Source of the DNA: AM-2324 sp042091035
GTDB lineage: Bacteria; Bacteroidota; Bacteroidia; Chitinophagales; Saprospiraceae
Direction of reading: 5' to 3'
Assembly: GCA_042091035.1 (NCBI GenBank)
Contig: JBELIG010000189.1
Location: forward strand, 1 to 6,389
DNA length: 6,389 bases
The position numbers were made by a program, and so were the translations under genes. The first letter of the stretch is position 1. The number at the start of each line of letters is the position of its first letter. The notes under the pieces are model-generated. The model did not search any database. It worked only from the letters and a program-made list of their open reading frames with translations, and had not been told where the DNA came from. Positions 1 to 6,389 of this stretch are shown here, piece after piece.

Positions 1-996
1 GTTCAATCTCAATATGGATTTGGAAATAATTCTTACACCACTTTTAGACCTGCACCTATTAACAAAGAATTGCGATGGGAGGTTGGTCAAACCTATAACG
101 CAGGAATTGATTTTAGCCTCGCTAATTTTGGACTAAGCGGTACCGTAAATGCATATATCAAAAACACCAATGATTTGATTGCTTCAGCAGTTGTAGATCC
201 TTTTACCAACTTTGGAACATCTATCTCTGCAAATATTGGGGATATGGAAAACAAGGGAATCGAGGTAGAATTAAACTATACCGTTGTTGATACAGAAGAT
301 TTTGGGTTGAGTTTAAGCTATAATGCTGCCATGAACGACAATACCATTACACGCTTAGAAAATGAACAAAATGTAGGGAGTCTAGGACTAGGTAACAACC
401 TTCAACGTCATGAGGAAGGCAAGTCTCCTTTTGCCTATTATGTCTATAAGCAAATTTATGATACAAATGGAAATCCCATTGAAGGCGCCTATGCCGACTT
501 AAATGGCGATGGACTGATCAATATCGATGATCGTTATTTTTACAAAGATCCTTATGCAGATGTTCTAATGGGACTTACAGCAAATCTTCGTTATAAGCAA
601 TTTGACCTTAGTGTAGTTTCGCGTGCAAGTATCGGAAACTACAGTTATAATCAAATGTCTGCTTCGTCGAATTTGTCACAAATCACTAATTTGAATCGTT
701 TATCTAATGTTCACCGTGATTATCTCGATACTGGTTTCTTGTTCTTCTCTGATAAGAATACCGTAAGTGATCATTATATACAAAACGCTTCTTTCTTCCG
801 ATTAGATAACATTACCCTGGGGTATACCTTTGAGAATGCTATTCAAGACAATCCATTGCGAATCTACCTTACGGGAGACAACCTCTTTGTAGCGACAGAT
901 TATGATGGTATCGATCCTGAAATTACAGGAGGAATTGACAATAACTTCTATCCACGATCAAGAGCAATTGCCCTTGGTCTTGACTTAACATTTTAA
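1..996 (+). CDS. susC: SusC-like TonB-dependent outer membrane transporter, C-terminal part (5' end outside window)
   Basis: This is the C-terminal 331 residues of a SusC/RagA-type TonB-dependent transporter, an outer membrane barrel that imports oligosaccharides delivered by its SusD lid using energy from TonB-ExbBD. The frame is open from base 1, so the gene starts upstream; the plug domain, TonB box and signal peptide are not visible. Family hallmarks in order are the N-x-E-L-R-W-E stretch near fragment residues 21-27, a G-D-M-E-N-K-G-I-E-V-E strand, a D-L-N-G-D-G-L-I-N-x-D-D-R loop starting at fragment residue 166, and the closing T-G-D-N-L-F...D-Y-D-G-I-D-P-E...Y-P-R-S-R segment. The protein ends in L-D-L-T-F, with the terminal phenylalanine usual for outer membrane barrels. 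SusC proteins are typically about 1000 residues, so roughly a third is present. The susD-like gene begins 9 bases after the stop, the canonical pair order. Family assignment is secure; the substrate is unknown. Confidence 0.96.
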   Translation, partial: VQSQYGFGNNSYTTFRPAPINKELRWEVGQTYNAGIDFSLANFGLSGTVNAYIKNTNDLIASAVVDPFTNFGTSISANIGDMENKGIEVELNYTVVDTEDFGLSLSYNAAMNDNTITRLENEQNVGSLGLGNNLQRHEEGKSPFAYYVYKQIYDTNGNPIEGAYADLNGDGLINIDDRYFYKDPYADVLMGLTANLRYKQFDLSVVSRASIGNYSYNQMSASSNLSQITNLNRLSNVHRDYLDTGFLFFSDKNTVSDHYIQNASFFRLDNITLGYTFENAIQDNPLRIYLTGDNLFVATDYDGIDPEITGGIDNNFYPRSRAIALGLDLTF

Positions 997-1005
997 TCCA
1001 CTACT

Positions 1006-2613
1006 ATGAAAAAAATAATTTATTTATTTACGATTGTAGCTTTGACAATATCCTGTCATAAAGATTTGGATCAAAATCCAATTGATCCCGATCTTTTTAC
1101 AGAAGTCGAAGTTTACCAAAGTGCAGATGATGCTCGTGGAGCTTTAGCTAAAGTTTACTCTGCTTTAGCCGTTACAGGACAACAAGGTCCTGCAGGTGAT
1201 CCTGATATTGACGGTAGTATCATAGACGAAGGATTTTCTCAATACACCAGAATTCTTCATACCTTAAATGAAATCTCGACAGATCACGCCGTAGTGGGCT
1301 GGGGAGACCCAGGACTACCCAACATTCACGAGTTGTCTTGGGATGTAAACAACGGTTGGACTAAAGGAATGTATTTCCGTTTAGGACAAGTGGTTTCATT
1401 TGCCAATTCATTTATTGAAAATGCAGCAGACTTAGCCAGTAATAATGACGAAGTAGGCTATTACATTGCTGAAGCTCGATTTATTCGCGCTTATGCTTAT
1501 TTACAATTAATGGATATGTATGCTAATGTACCTTTAGTTACTTCTGTGTCTACAGAACTTCCAGAACAAAGTAATCGAGCAGAAATCTTTGCATTTATAG
1601 AGGCAGAGCTTTTAGAACTAGATACTGAGTTGAAAGATCCACAAGCCAATGAATACGGTCGAGTGGATAAAGCAGCTGCCTGGGCATTATTATCTCGATT
1701 ATATCTCAATGCTGAGGTTTATATAGGAGAAGCTAAATATGCGGAAACCATTGCGCAAGCTGAAAAGGTGATGAATTCCTCTTATGCATTGAACACTTCT
1801 GACGGAAACAGTAATGGATCAGCATATGACGAGTTGTTTTTAGCTGATAATAATAGTAATGGAGCACAAAACGAGTTTCTTTTTCTCATCCAGTTTGACG
1901 GAATCAACAGTCAAACGTGGGGAGGAGCAACTTACTTAGTTCATGCCGCAATTGGTGGATCGATGGATGCCTCAAACTTTGGCGTTAATGGCGGTTGGGG
2001 CGGTATTCGCACAACAAAAGCCTTAGTTGATAAATTTGGCTATGCCATTACATCCAATAACGATAACGGAGAACCCATTTCTTGGTCAGATTCTAGAGCC
2101 ATGTTCCATACCGATGGACAAAACTATGAAATCGAAAGTATTCCAACCTTTACTGATGGTTATGCCGTTACAAAATTTAAAAATGTAGATACTAGTGGAA
2201 ATCCAGGTTCTGATTCTGCAGGAGACCATCCAGACATGGATCTTCCCATTCTTCGTGTAGCAGAAGTGTATTTAAACTATGCTGAAGCTGTTGCAAGAGG
2301 CGGTGGTGGAAGTGCTAATACTGCACTTGGTTTAATTAATCAATTACGTACAAGAGCTGGAGCACCACAAGCCACAGCAGCAGAAATGAACACCCAATTT
2401 GTGATGGATGAGCGCTCGCGCGAATTGTATTGGGAAGGTACAAGACGTACCGATCTAATTCGCGACGGAAAATTTACCACAGCCGCATATTTGTGGCCCT
2501 TTAAAGCTGGAGCTGCACAAGGACAATCAACCGGTATACACCGTAATATTTTCCCCATCCCTGAAGATGTTCTTCTTGTTAACACTAACCTTCAACAAAA
2601 TCCAAATTATTAA
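1006..2613 (+). CDS. susD: SusD/RagB-like nutrient-binding outer membrane lipoprotein
   Basis: A 535-residue surface lipoprotein of the SusD/RagB family, which sits as a hinged lid on SusC and binds glycan. The N-terminus has a lysine start, a hydrophobic run and a lipobox-like T-I-S-C with the acceptor at Cys17, followed by H-K-D-L-D, a charged stretch of the kind linked to surface export in Bacteroidota. The N-terminal SusD-like region includes G-Q-Q-G-P-A-G-D and V-G-W-G-D-P-G-L-P, then a helical E-A-R-F-I-R-A-Y-A-Y segment at 156-165. The C-terminal SusD domain shows L-P-I-L-R-V-A-E-V-Y-L-N-Y-A-E-A from 413, R-S-R-E-L-Y-W-E-G-T-R-R-T-D-L-I-R at 470-486, and the closing I-F-P-I-P-E...N-L-Q-Q-N-P-N-Y. 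Length is normal for the family and no frameshift is seen. The ATG at 1006 is chosen because it gives a complete signal peptide 9 bases after susC. The next gene follows after only 2 bases, suggesting co-transcription and possibly translational coupling. Confidence 0.97.
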   Translation: MKKIIYLFTIVALTISCHKDLDQNPIDPDLFTEVEVYQSADDARGALAKVYSALAVTGQQGPAGDPDIDGSIIDEGFSQYTRILHTLNEISTDHAVVGWGDPGLPNIHELSWDVNNGWTKGMYFRLGQVVSFANSFIENAADLASNNDEVGYYIAEARFIRAYAYLQLMDMYANVPLVTSVSTELPEQSNRAEIFAFIEAELLELDTELKDPQANEYGRVDKAAAWALLSRLYLNAEVYIGEAKYAETIAQAEKVMNSSYALNTSDGNSNGSAYDELFLADNNSNGAQNEFLFLIQFDGINSQTWGGATYLVHAAIGGSMDASNFGVNGGWGGIRTTKALVDKFGYAITSNNDNGEPISWSDSRAMFHTDGQNYEIESIPTFTDGYAVTKFKNVDTSGNPGSDSAGDHPDMDLPILRVAEVYLNYAEAVARGGGGSANTALGLINQLRTRAGAPQATAAEMNTQFVMDERSRELYWEGTRRTDLIRDGKFTTAAYLWPFKAGAAQGQSTGIHRNIFPIPEDVLLVNTNLQQNPNY

Positions 2614-2615
2614 TT

Positions 2616-4460
2616 ATGAAATCAATTATAAAATTCACTAAAATATTAATGGCTATGACCTTTTTATGGGGAACTGTAGCCTGCGAGAAAGAAGATTTTT
2701 TGATCTTTACCGCTACAACAAATGACACACTTAGCATTCAAAATGAGGTCCAACCTGTTTATTTAATTTCTCAGGAAACTTCTGCTAATATTGCTGAGAG
2801 ACTTGTTTGGAATGCTCCTGATTTTGAAGCACCAACCACTACTACTTATGTTGTAGAAGTCTCTTCATCATCAGATTTTTCTGAAATTAGCTTAAACTCG
2901 GGTGATATTACCAGTACAAATTATGGAATTCGAGTGTCCAATCTACTTGATATTGCAGAAGATCTTGAACTAGATAATGATCCCACAACAACTAATACAG
3001 ATGGGGATCCAAACAACACTGGTATGGTCTACGCACGAGTAAAAGCGTTTGCTGGAAGTAGCTCTCAAGGGGCTAACCAAACAATATTGACCTCAACTGC
3101 TGTTACATTAAATATCGAGGTGATTGAAGTGGTAATAACCAATGATGATTGTGGAAGAGTTTACCCAAGTACTTTTGGCCTTGTAGGATCTGCCGTCAAC
3201 GAATGGGGATCATCATCAAGAGGATATGCAACTGGTAATGATGTACCTCTTGTTACAAATGATGGTTCGATTTTAATGGCTAATCTTCACATGACTGCTG
3301 GGGACTTTAAAATTAGACAAAATAATGAATGGACCCTAGATTATGGGATTGCTGGAGCTTCAGCCTTTAAAAATGGAAACCAAACAACTTATGATTTAGA
3401 GACCGGTGGTGGAAATATAACTGTTACCGAAGGTAATTACAATGTCGAATTTGACTTGGATAATCTTACCCTTGAAGTTACTTCAATTGATCCTGTCTGG
3501 GGAATGGTTGGACCAGCAACACTTAACAGTTGGGATGGACCAGACCTAAAACTTGTTGAAGACCCATGTAATGAAGGTATATATATTGCATCAAGTGTTG
3601 TTTTAAACACTGGGGTGATGAAGTTTAGACAAAATGACGATTGGAACGTTAATATGGGCCTCGGTGAAGGAGGAGAAGGAACCCTAATGATTGGAGGCTT
3701 TGAAAATGACATTCCTGTAACTGCAGGGACATATGATGTTACTTTGGACACCAATAATATGACCTATACCCTTACTTCAGCCTATTTAGGAGGTTCGTGT
3801 ATACCTACTGAAATTAGCACTTTTGGAATTGTTGGAGATGCTGTGAATAGCTGGGGTGGAGACAACAGAGGTTTTGCTGCTGGTAACGATGTTCCTTTTG
3901 TAACGAATGGAGCAGATGGTGTCTTTAGAACCGTCGCCCATATGGTAGATGGCGAATTCAAGATTAGACAAAATAATGAATGGACGTTAGATTATGGGAT
4001 TGCTGGAGCTTCAGCCTTTAAGAACGGTAATCAAACAACTTATGAATTAGAAACCGGTGGTGGAAACATATCTGTTACCGAAGGAAACTATGATATTGTA
4101 TTCAATGAGAATGATCTCACTCTAGAGGTAACACCTGCACCAGCTGTTTGGGGTATTGTAGGAGATGCCACTTTAAACGGATGGGGAGATGCCCCTGATG
4201 TGAAATTGATTCCTGATCCCTGTAATGAGGGCGTATTTAAAGTATTTGGCGTCACTCTAACCGATGGGGAAATGAAATTTAGAGCGAATGATGCTTGGGA
4301 TACAGACTATGGTTTAGCTGAAGCGTCACCATTTAAAAATGGTAATATGGCAGATTATTCAATTGAACAAGGTGGAGGAAACTTCTCTGTGACTGCAGGT
4401 ACTTATGATATAACCTTGGATACAGTAAATCTCTCTTGTACTATTGCAAGACAAGATTAA
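2616..4460 (+). CDS. SusE/SusF-like glycan-binding outer membrane lipoprotein with four tandem C-terminal units
   Basis: A 614-residue predicted surface lipoprotein. Residues 1-22 are a signal peptide ending G-T-V-A before the acceptor Cys23, followed by E-K-E-D. Residues about 30-175 resemble the SusE N-terminal domain, with the L-V-W-N-A-P strand at 63-68 and Y-V-V-E-V-S later. Four related units of about 105-115 residues follow: A1 (179-292), B1 (293-394), A2 (395-509) and B2 (510-614). Each has a G-x-V-G-x-A start, an F-K-I/F-R-x-N-x-x-W core and a closing V-T-x-G-x-Y-D/N strand, the pattern of SusE/SusF carbohydrate-binding domains. As I recall, the founding Bacteroides SusE and SusF carry two and three binding domains, so four is extended. 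Single cysteines at 179, 318, 395 and 536 recur as one pair per A-B module, with an extra one at 608. The start is 2 bases after the susD stop. No catalytic domain is apparent; the role is inferred to be glycan capture. The ligand is unknown and could be starch-like or a hemicellulose. Confidence 0.92.
   Translation: MKSIIKFTKILMAMTFLWGTVACEKEDFLIFTATTNDTLSIQNEVQPVYLISQETSANIAERLVWNAPDFEAPTTTTYVVEVSSSSDFSEISLNSGDITSTNYGIRVSNLLDIAEDLELDNDPTTTNTDGDPNNTGMVYARVKAFAGSSSQGANQTILTSTAVTLNIEVIEVVITNDDCGRVYPSTFGLVGSAVNEWGSSSRGYATGNDVPLVTNDGSILMANLHMTAGDFKIRQNNEWTLDYGIAGASAFKNGNQTTYDLETGGGNITVTEGNYNVEFDLDNLTLEVTSIDPVWGMVGPATLNSWDGPDLKLVEDPCNEGIYIASSVVLNTGVMKFRQNDDWNVNMGLGEGGEGTLMIGGFENDIPVTAGTYDVTLDTNNMTYTLTSAYLGGSCIPTEISTFGIVGDAVNSWGGDNRGFAAGNDVPFVTNGADGVFRTVAHMVDGEFKIRQNNEWTLDYGIAGASAFKNGNQTTYELETGGGNISVTEGNYDIVFNENDLTLEVTPAPAVWGIVGDATLNGWGDAPDVKLIPDPCNEGVFKVFGVTLTDGEMKFRANDAWDTDYGLAEASPFKNGNMADYSIEQGGGNFSVTAGTYDITLDTVNLSCTIARQD
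3150..3797 (+). repeat. First A-B module of the intragenic tandem duplication
   Basis: This stretch encodes residues 179-394, units A1 and B1 of the SusE/F-like protein. It aligns in frame with the following module at an offset of 651 bases in the A unit. The best conserved block, 3306-3440, matches 3957-4091 at 120 of 135 bases by my count, including a 34-base exact run at 3337-3370. B1 is the most divergent of the four units: its central part has a glycine-rich E-G-G-E-G-T-L-M-I-G-G loop where the others have F-K-N-G-N followed by a tyrosine. Confidence 0.9.
3798..4457 (+). repeat. Second A-B module of the intragenic tandem duplication
   Basis: This stretch encodes residues 395-614, units A2 and B2. 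A2 shares 43 of 45 residues with A1 over the conserved block at 3957-4091, while the first half of the unit (loop G-G-D-N-R-G-F-A-A-G-N-D) is clearly diverged from A1. B2 keeps the D-Y-G-L-A-E-A-S-P-F-K-N-G-N motif that B1 has lost. The module pattern A-B-A'-B' suggests that a two-unit block was duplicated, not single units one at a time. Confidence 0.9.
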
Positions 4461-4491
4461 TTCTTAGTTTAAACCTTAATTAATTAAATTG

Positions 4492-4528
4492 CTTGGGCCG
4501 TTTCTATCGAAATGGTCCAAGTATTTTT
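4492..4528 (+). terminator. Intrinsic (rho-independent) terminator after the susCDE-like operon
   Basis: Bases 4492-4504 pair with 4509-4521 to give a 13-base-pair stem with two G-U wobbles and no mismatch, closed by the four-base loop TATC. The stem is followed at once by TATTTTT (4522-4528). It lies 31 bases after the stop of the SusE/F-like gene, the expected place for an operon terminator. The opposite strand has only a short A/T-rich flank with a weaker T-tract before the stem, so the + strand orientation is preferred. Confidence 0.85.
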
Positions 4529-4539
4529 AAATTATACAG

Positions 4540-4559
4540 TAGATGAATCATCTATGATT
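4540..4559. promoter_or_regulatory. Two overlapping palindromes, candidate regulator site
   Basis: TAGATGA-A-TCATCTA (4540-4554) is a perfect 7-base inverted repeat around one base. It overlaps AATCAT-CT-ATGATT (4546-4559), a perfect 6-base inverted repeat around two bases. They share the ATCATC core, lie downstream of the terminator and upstream of the GH43 start, and sit just before the weak candidate -33 element. That placement would suit an activator or repressor site controlling the downstream genes. No regulator family can be named from the sequence, and such short A/T-rich palindromes can arise by chance. Confidence 0.4.
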
Positions 4560-4562
4560 AAG

Positions 4563-4591
4563 TTTAAATCACACACCGATATGATAATTTG
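4563..4591 (+). promoter_or_regulatory. Weak candidate Bacteroidota-type promoter for the GH43 gene
   Basis: TAATTTG at 4585-4591 resembles the Bacteroidota -7 element TAnnTTTG but is one base short. TTTA at 4563-4566, 18 bases upstream, is a partial match to the -33 TTTG. Transcription from here would give a leader of about 35 bases before the ATG at 4634. The match is imperfect; the main support is that a strong terminator separates this gene from the operon upstream, so a separate promoter is expected somewhere in 4529-4633. Confidence 0.25.
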
Positions 4592-4633
4592 GATGTTCCA
4601 TCTCACCATTGAAAAAACAATAAATACTAAAAG

Positions 4634-6334
4634 ATGAAAAGAAATATTTTTTTTCTTGTAATCTGTGTGGTTGAGTTTTTAAATGCACAAACTCAATTTA
4701 CCAACCCAATTCTTCAAGGCGGGTATCCAGATCCGTCAATTGTTAGAGTGGAGGAAGATTTCTACATTGTCAATTCTTCCTTTGAATATTTCCCTGCATT
4801 GCCCATTCATCACAGTACTGACTTAGTCAACTGGGAATTGATTGGTCATGGAATAAATCGAAAAGAACAACTAGGAGAAGTTAACTTGACAGATGTTCAA
4901 CAACAAGGAGGCATTCATGCACCCTCGATTAGATACAGCAAGGGAATATTTTATATTGTAGTGACCAACGTTTATTCTCCCAAAGACAACAGCCTACCCG
5001 CAGAAATGGTCAATTTTGTCCTCACTGCTAAAGACCCAAAGGGTCCTTGGTCAAAACCACATATTATAGAAGGAGCCCCAGGCATTGATCCCGATTTATT
5101 TTTTGACGATGATGGAAAGGTTTACTTTGTAGGAACCCATGATACAGGCCAACCAACGGTGAACGGAATTGGGGAAATATGGGTACAAGAACTTGATCTC
5201 AATAACTGGAAATTGGTCGGTCCGCGAAGTTCAGTTTGGCGTGGAGCCTGTGGAGGATGTTGTGTAGAGGGTCCACATGTATATAAAAAAAATGGTTTGT
5301 ATTACTTGATGGTCGCAGAAGGCGGAACGTCTCGTAATCACGCAGTAATGATTGCGAATAGTAATGATATAAGAGGTCCTTATACGAGCAATCCCAAAAA
5401 CCCCATACTCACTTCTCGCCACTTGTCAAATGACAACTGGGTTCACAGTACTGGACACGCTGATTTAGTTGAGCTAAATGATGGTCGATGGTATATGGTT
5501 GCCCTTGGGATTAGAAATGAAGTTGATGGAACAACCAATATGGGACGTGAAACATATTTGATTCCTGTTCAATGGGAAACCGCTGTCTCTGGCTGGAAAG
5601 AAGAACCTAAAGGGGTATGGAAACCTATTGAAGATTATTGGCCAGTTTGTGCTCCTCTTTCTGGAAAAGTAGAACGAAAAGAAGTACTGCCCTTTACCCA
5701 TAAACCACAAATAGATGCTTCCTCTTTTCGTGATGATTTTGAAGATAAGACCCTAAACCCTCAATGGAATTTTAGACGTGCACCACTTCCTGATATGTAT
5801 TCGCTCAATGCGCGAAAAGGTTTTCTTCGTCTAAAATTAAGCCCTAAAACTTTTGAACTTAGGGAACAGTATCATGCAATGGGCTTTCGTCAAACCGAAA
5901 GTGACTTTTCCTATACTGTTCAGATGAACTTTGAGGCAACAACAAATAATGCACAAGCAGGAATAAGCATTTTTCAACAAGATGATAATTATCTAAATTA
6001 TAATGTCTTACAGCAAGATGGAAACCAGTATGTAATTTTGGAACACCGGTCAAATCAGACAAAACCCAATCAAATTTTCAAACAGAAATTGGATCATTAT
6101 ACTGGTCAAATTATCCTAAATGTAACCTCAAAAGAAAATCAATACAGTTATCGATTTTCACTTGATCAAGGAAAGACCTTTTCCAACCTAGGTAAAACAG
6201 AGGCAAATCTTGTTTTATGCAAAGGTTATATTGGAACCCAAATAGGATTATATGCCAGCAGTAACGGCCAAAAAACAAAAGAATACGTCGATATTGATTG
6301 GATTAATTTCCAAGGAACGAAATCAAAAATTTAA
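4634..6334 (+). CDS. Secreted glycoside hydrolase family 43 enzyme, probable beta-xylosidase / alpha-L-arabinofuranosidase
   Basis: A 566-residue GH43 enzyme; the family uses an inverting mechanism to remove xylose or arabinose units from xylan- or arabinan-derived chains. A signal peptide at 1-18 ends L-N-A before Q19, consistent with export to the periplasm or beyond. The five-bladed propeller domain spans about 22-330. The expected catalytic residues are the base Asp33 in Y-P-D-P-S, the pKa-modulating Asp152 in G-I-D-P-D-L-F-F-D-D-D-G, and the acid Glu212 in V-E-G-P-H-V-Y. Other family marks are G-G-I-H-A-P-S-I-R-Y (92-101), His275 in T-G-H-A-D-L-V-E and Arg305 in M-G-R-E-T-Y-L-I-P-V. From about 365 (F-R-D-D-F-E-D...W-N-F-R-R-A-P) to the end is a beta-sandwich of the GH43 C-terminal, concanavalin A-like type, which in relatives helps shape the substrate pocket. 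Three cysteines (206, 209, 210) sit just before the acid, which seems unusual. The start is supported by the signal peptide and an A-rich upstream region. Subfamily and exact specificity are not settled. Confidence 0.93.
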   Translation: MKRNIFFLVICVVEFLNAQTQFTNPILQGGYPDPSIVRVEEDFYIVNSSFEYFPALPIHHSTDLVNWELIGHGINRKEQLGEVNLTDVQQQGGIHAPSIRYSKGIFYIVVTNVYSPKDNSLPAEMVNFVLTAKDPKGPWSKPHIIEGAPGIDPDLFFDDDGKVYFVGTHDTGQPTVNGIGEIWVQELDLNNWKLVGPRSSVWRGACGGCCVEGPHVYKKNGLYYLMVAEGGTSRNHAVMIANSNDIRGPYTSNPKNPILTSRHLSNDNWVHSTGHADLVELNDGRWYMVALGIRNEVDGTTNMGRETYLIPVQWETAVSGWKEEPKGVWKPIEDYWPVCAPLSGKVERKEVLPFTHKPQIDASSFRDDFEDKTLNPQWNFRRAPLPDMYSLNARKGFLRLKLSPKTFELREQYHAMGFRQTESDFSYTVQMNFEATTNNAQAGISIFQQDDNYLNYNVLQQDGNQYVILEHRSNQTKPNQIFKQKLDHYTGQIILNVTSKENQYSYRFSLDQGKTFSNLGKTEANLVLCKGYIGTQIGLYASSNGQKTKEYVDIDWINFQGTKSKI

Positions 6335-6344
6335 AACAAATCTT

Positions 6345-6389
6345 ATGAAACCTAAACTGCTTTTACCCATTTTCTCGTTTATTGGCGCA
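6345..6389 (+). CDS. Start of a further gene, probably exported (truncated by window end)
   Basis: An ATG 10 bases after the GH43 stop opens a frame of 15 codons to the end of the window: M-K-P-K-L-L-L-P-I-F-S-F-I-G-A. A lysine-containing start followed by a hydrophobic run looks like the beginning of a Sec signal peptide. The short spacing and same strand suggest co-transcription with the GH43 gene, and by PUL logic another secreted enzyme or binding protein is likely, but nothing visible identifies its function. Confidence 0.65.
   Translation, partial: MKPKLLLPIFSFIGA

Noticed and set aside
70..72. Possible TTG start for the SusC-like frame at 70
   Set aside because: The frame is open and matches SusC sequence from base 1, including the residues before 70; this is an interior leucine, not a start.
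1497..2585. Minus-strand open frames inside the susD-like gene (70 and 81 codons)
   Set aside because: They lie wholly inside a well-supported gene, have no recognisable domains and look like shadows of its codon pattern.
3437..3971. Minus-strand open frames inside the SusE/F-like gene
   Set aside because: They are antisense to conserved repeat units, with low-complexity composition and no family features.
3150..4457. Repeats considered as a CRISPR array or mobile element
   Set aside because: The repeats are long, in frame, protein-coding and diverged in a codon-aware way; there are no short regular direct repeats with spacers, and no transposase or terminal inverted repeats.
4555..4571. 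Further weak inverted repeat TGATT...AATCA
   Set aside because: It has only five paired bases in A/T-rich sequence, easily expected by chance.
4658..4666. Lipobox-like L-V-I-C around Cys11 of the GH43 enzyme
   Set aside because: Isoleucine before the cysteine is a poor fit, it sits in the middle of the hydrophobic core, and a good signal peptidase I site (N-A before Q19) follows.
5231..6062. Minus-strand open frames inside the GH43 gene
   Set aside because: They overlap the catalytic and C-terminal domains of a clear GH43 protein and show no plausible function.

Overview
The window looks like part of a polysaccharide utilization locus (PUL) from a member of the Bacteroidota, most likely a flavobacterium. 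The evidence is a SusC-type TonB-dependent transporter followed directly by a SusD-type lipoprotein and a SusE/SusF-type lipoprotein, visibly AT-rich DNA, start codons preceded by A/T-rich sequence rather than Shine-Dalgarno motifs, and lipoprotein signal peptides followed by short charged stretches. All clear genes are on the + strand.

Layout: 1-996 is the C-terminal third or so of a susC-like gene, already open at the left edge. A complete susD-like gene (1006-2613) follows after 9 bases, and a complete susE/susF-like gene (2616-4460) follows after 2 bases, so the three very probably form one operon. The 173-base gap at 4461-4633 holds a strong intrinsic terminator (4492-4528), two overlapping palindromes (4540-4559) and a weak candidate promoter (4563-4591). 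A secreted glycoside hydrolase family 43 (GH43) enzyme is encoded at 4634-6334. Ten bases later another gene begins (6345) and runs off the right edge after 15 codons; its N-terminus looks like a signal peptide.

Working model: the SusE/F-like lipoprotein, with four tandem carbohydrate-binding-type units, and the SusD-like lipoprotein capture glycan at the cell surface. SusD passes oligosaccharides to the SusC barrel. The GH43 enzyme, probably periplasmic or surface-exposed, removes xylose or arabinose units. GH43 points towards a xylan, arabinoxylan or arabinan substrate, although the SusE/F-like protein resembles proteins first studied in starch uptake; the substrate cannot be fixed from this window.

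The least routine points are the A-B-A'-B' architecture of the SusE/F-like protein, with a patchily conserved internal duplication; the cysteine cluster beside the catalytic acid of the GH43 enzyme; and the terminator plus palindromes that appear to separate the uptake genes from the enzyme genes. I see no evidence of a wholly new type of system: no mobile element, CRISPR array, tRNA or rRNA was recognised.
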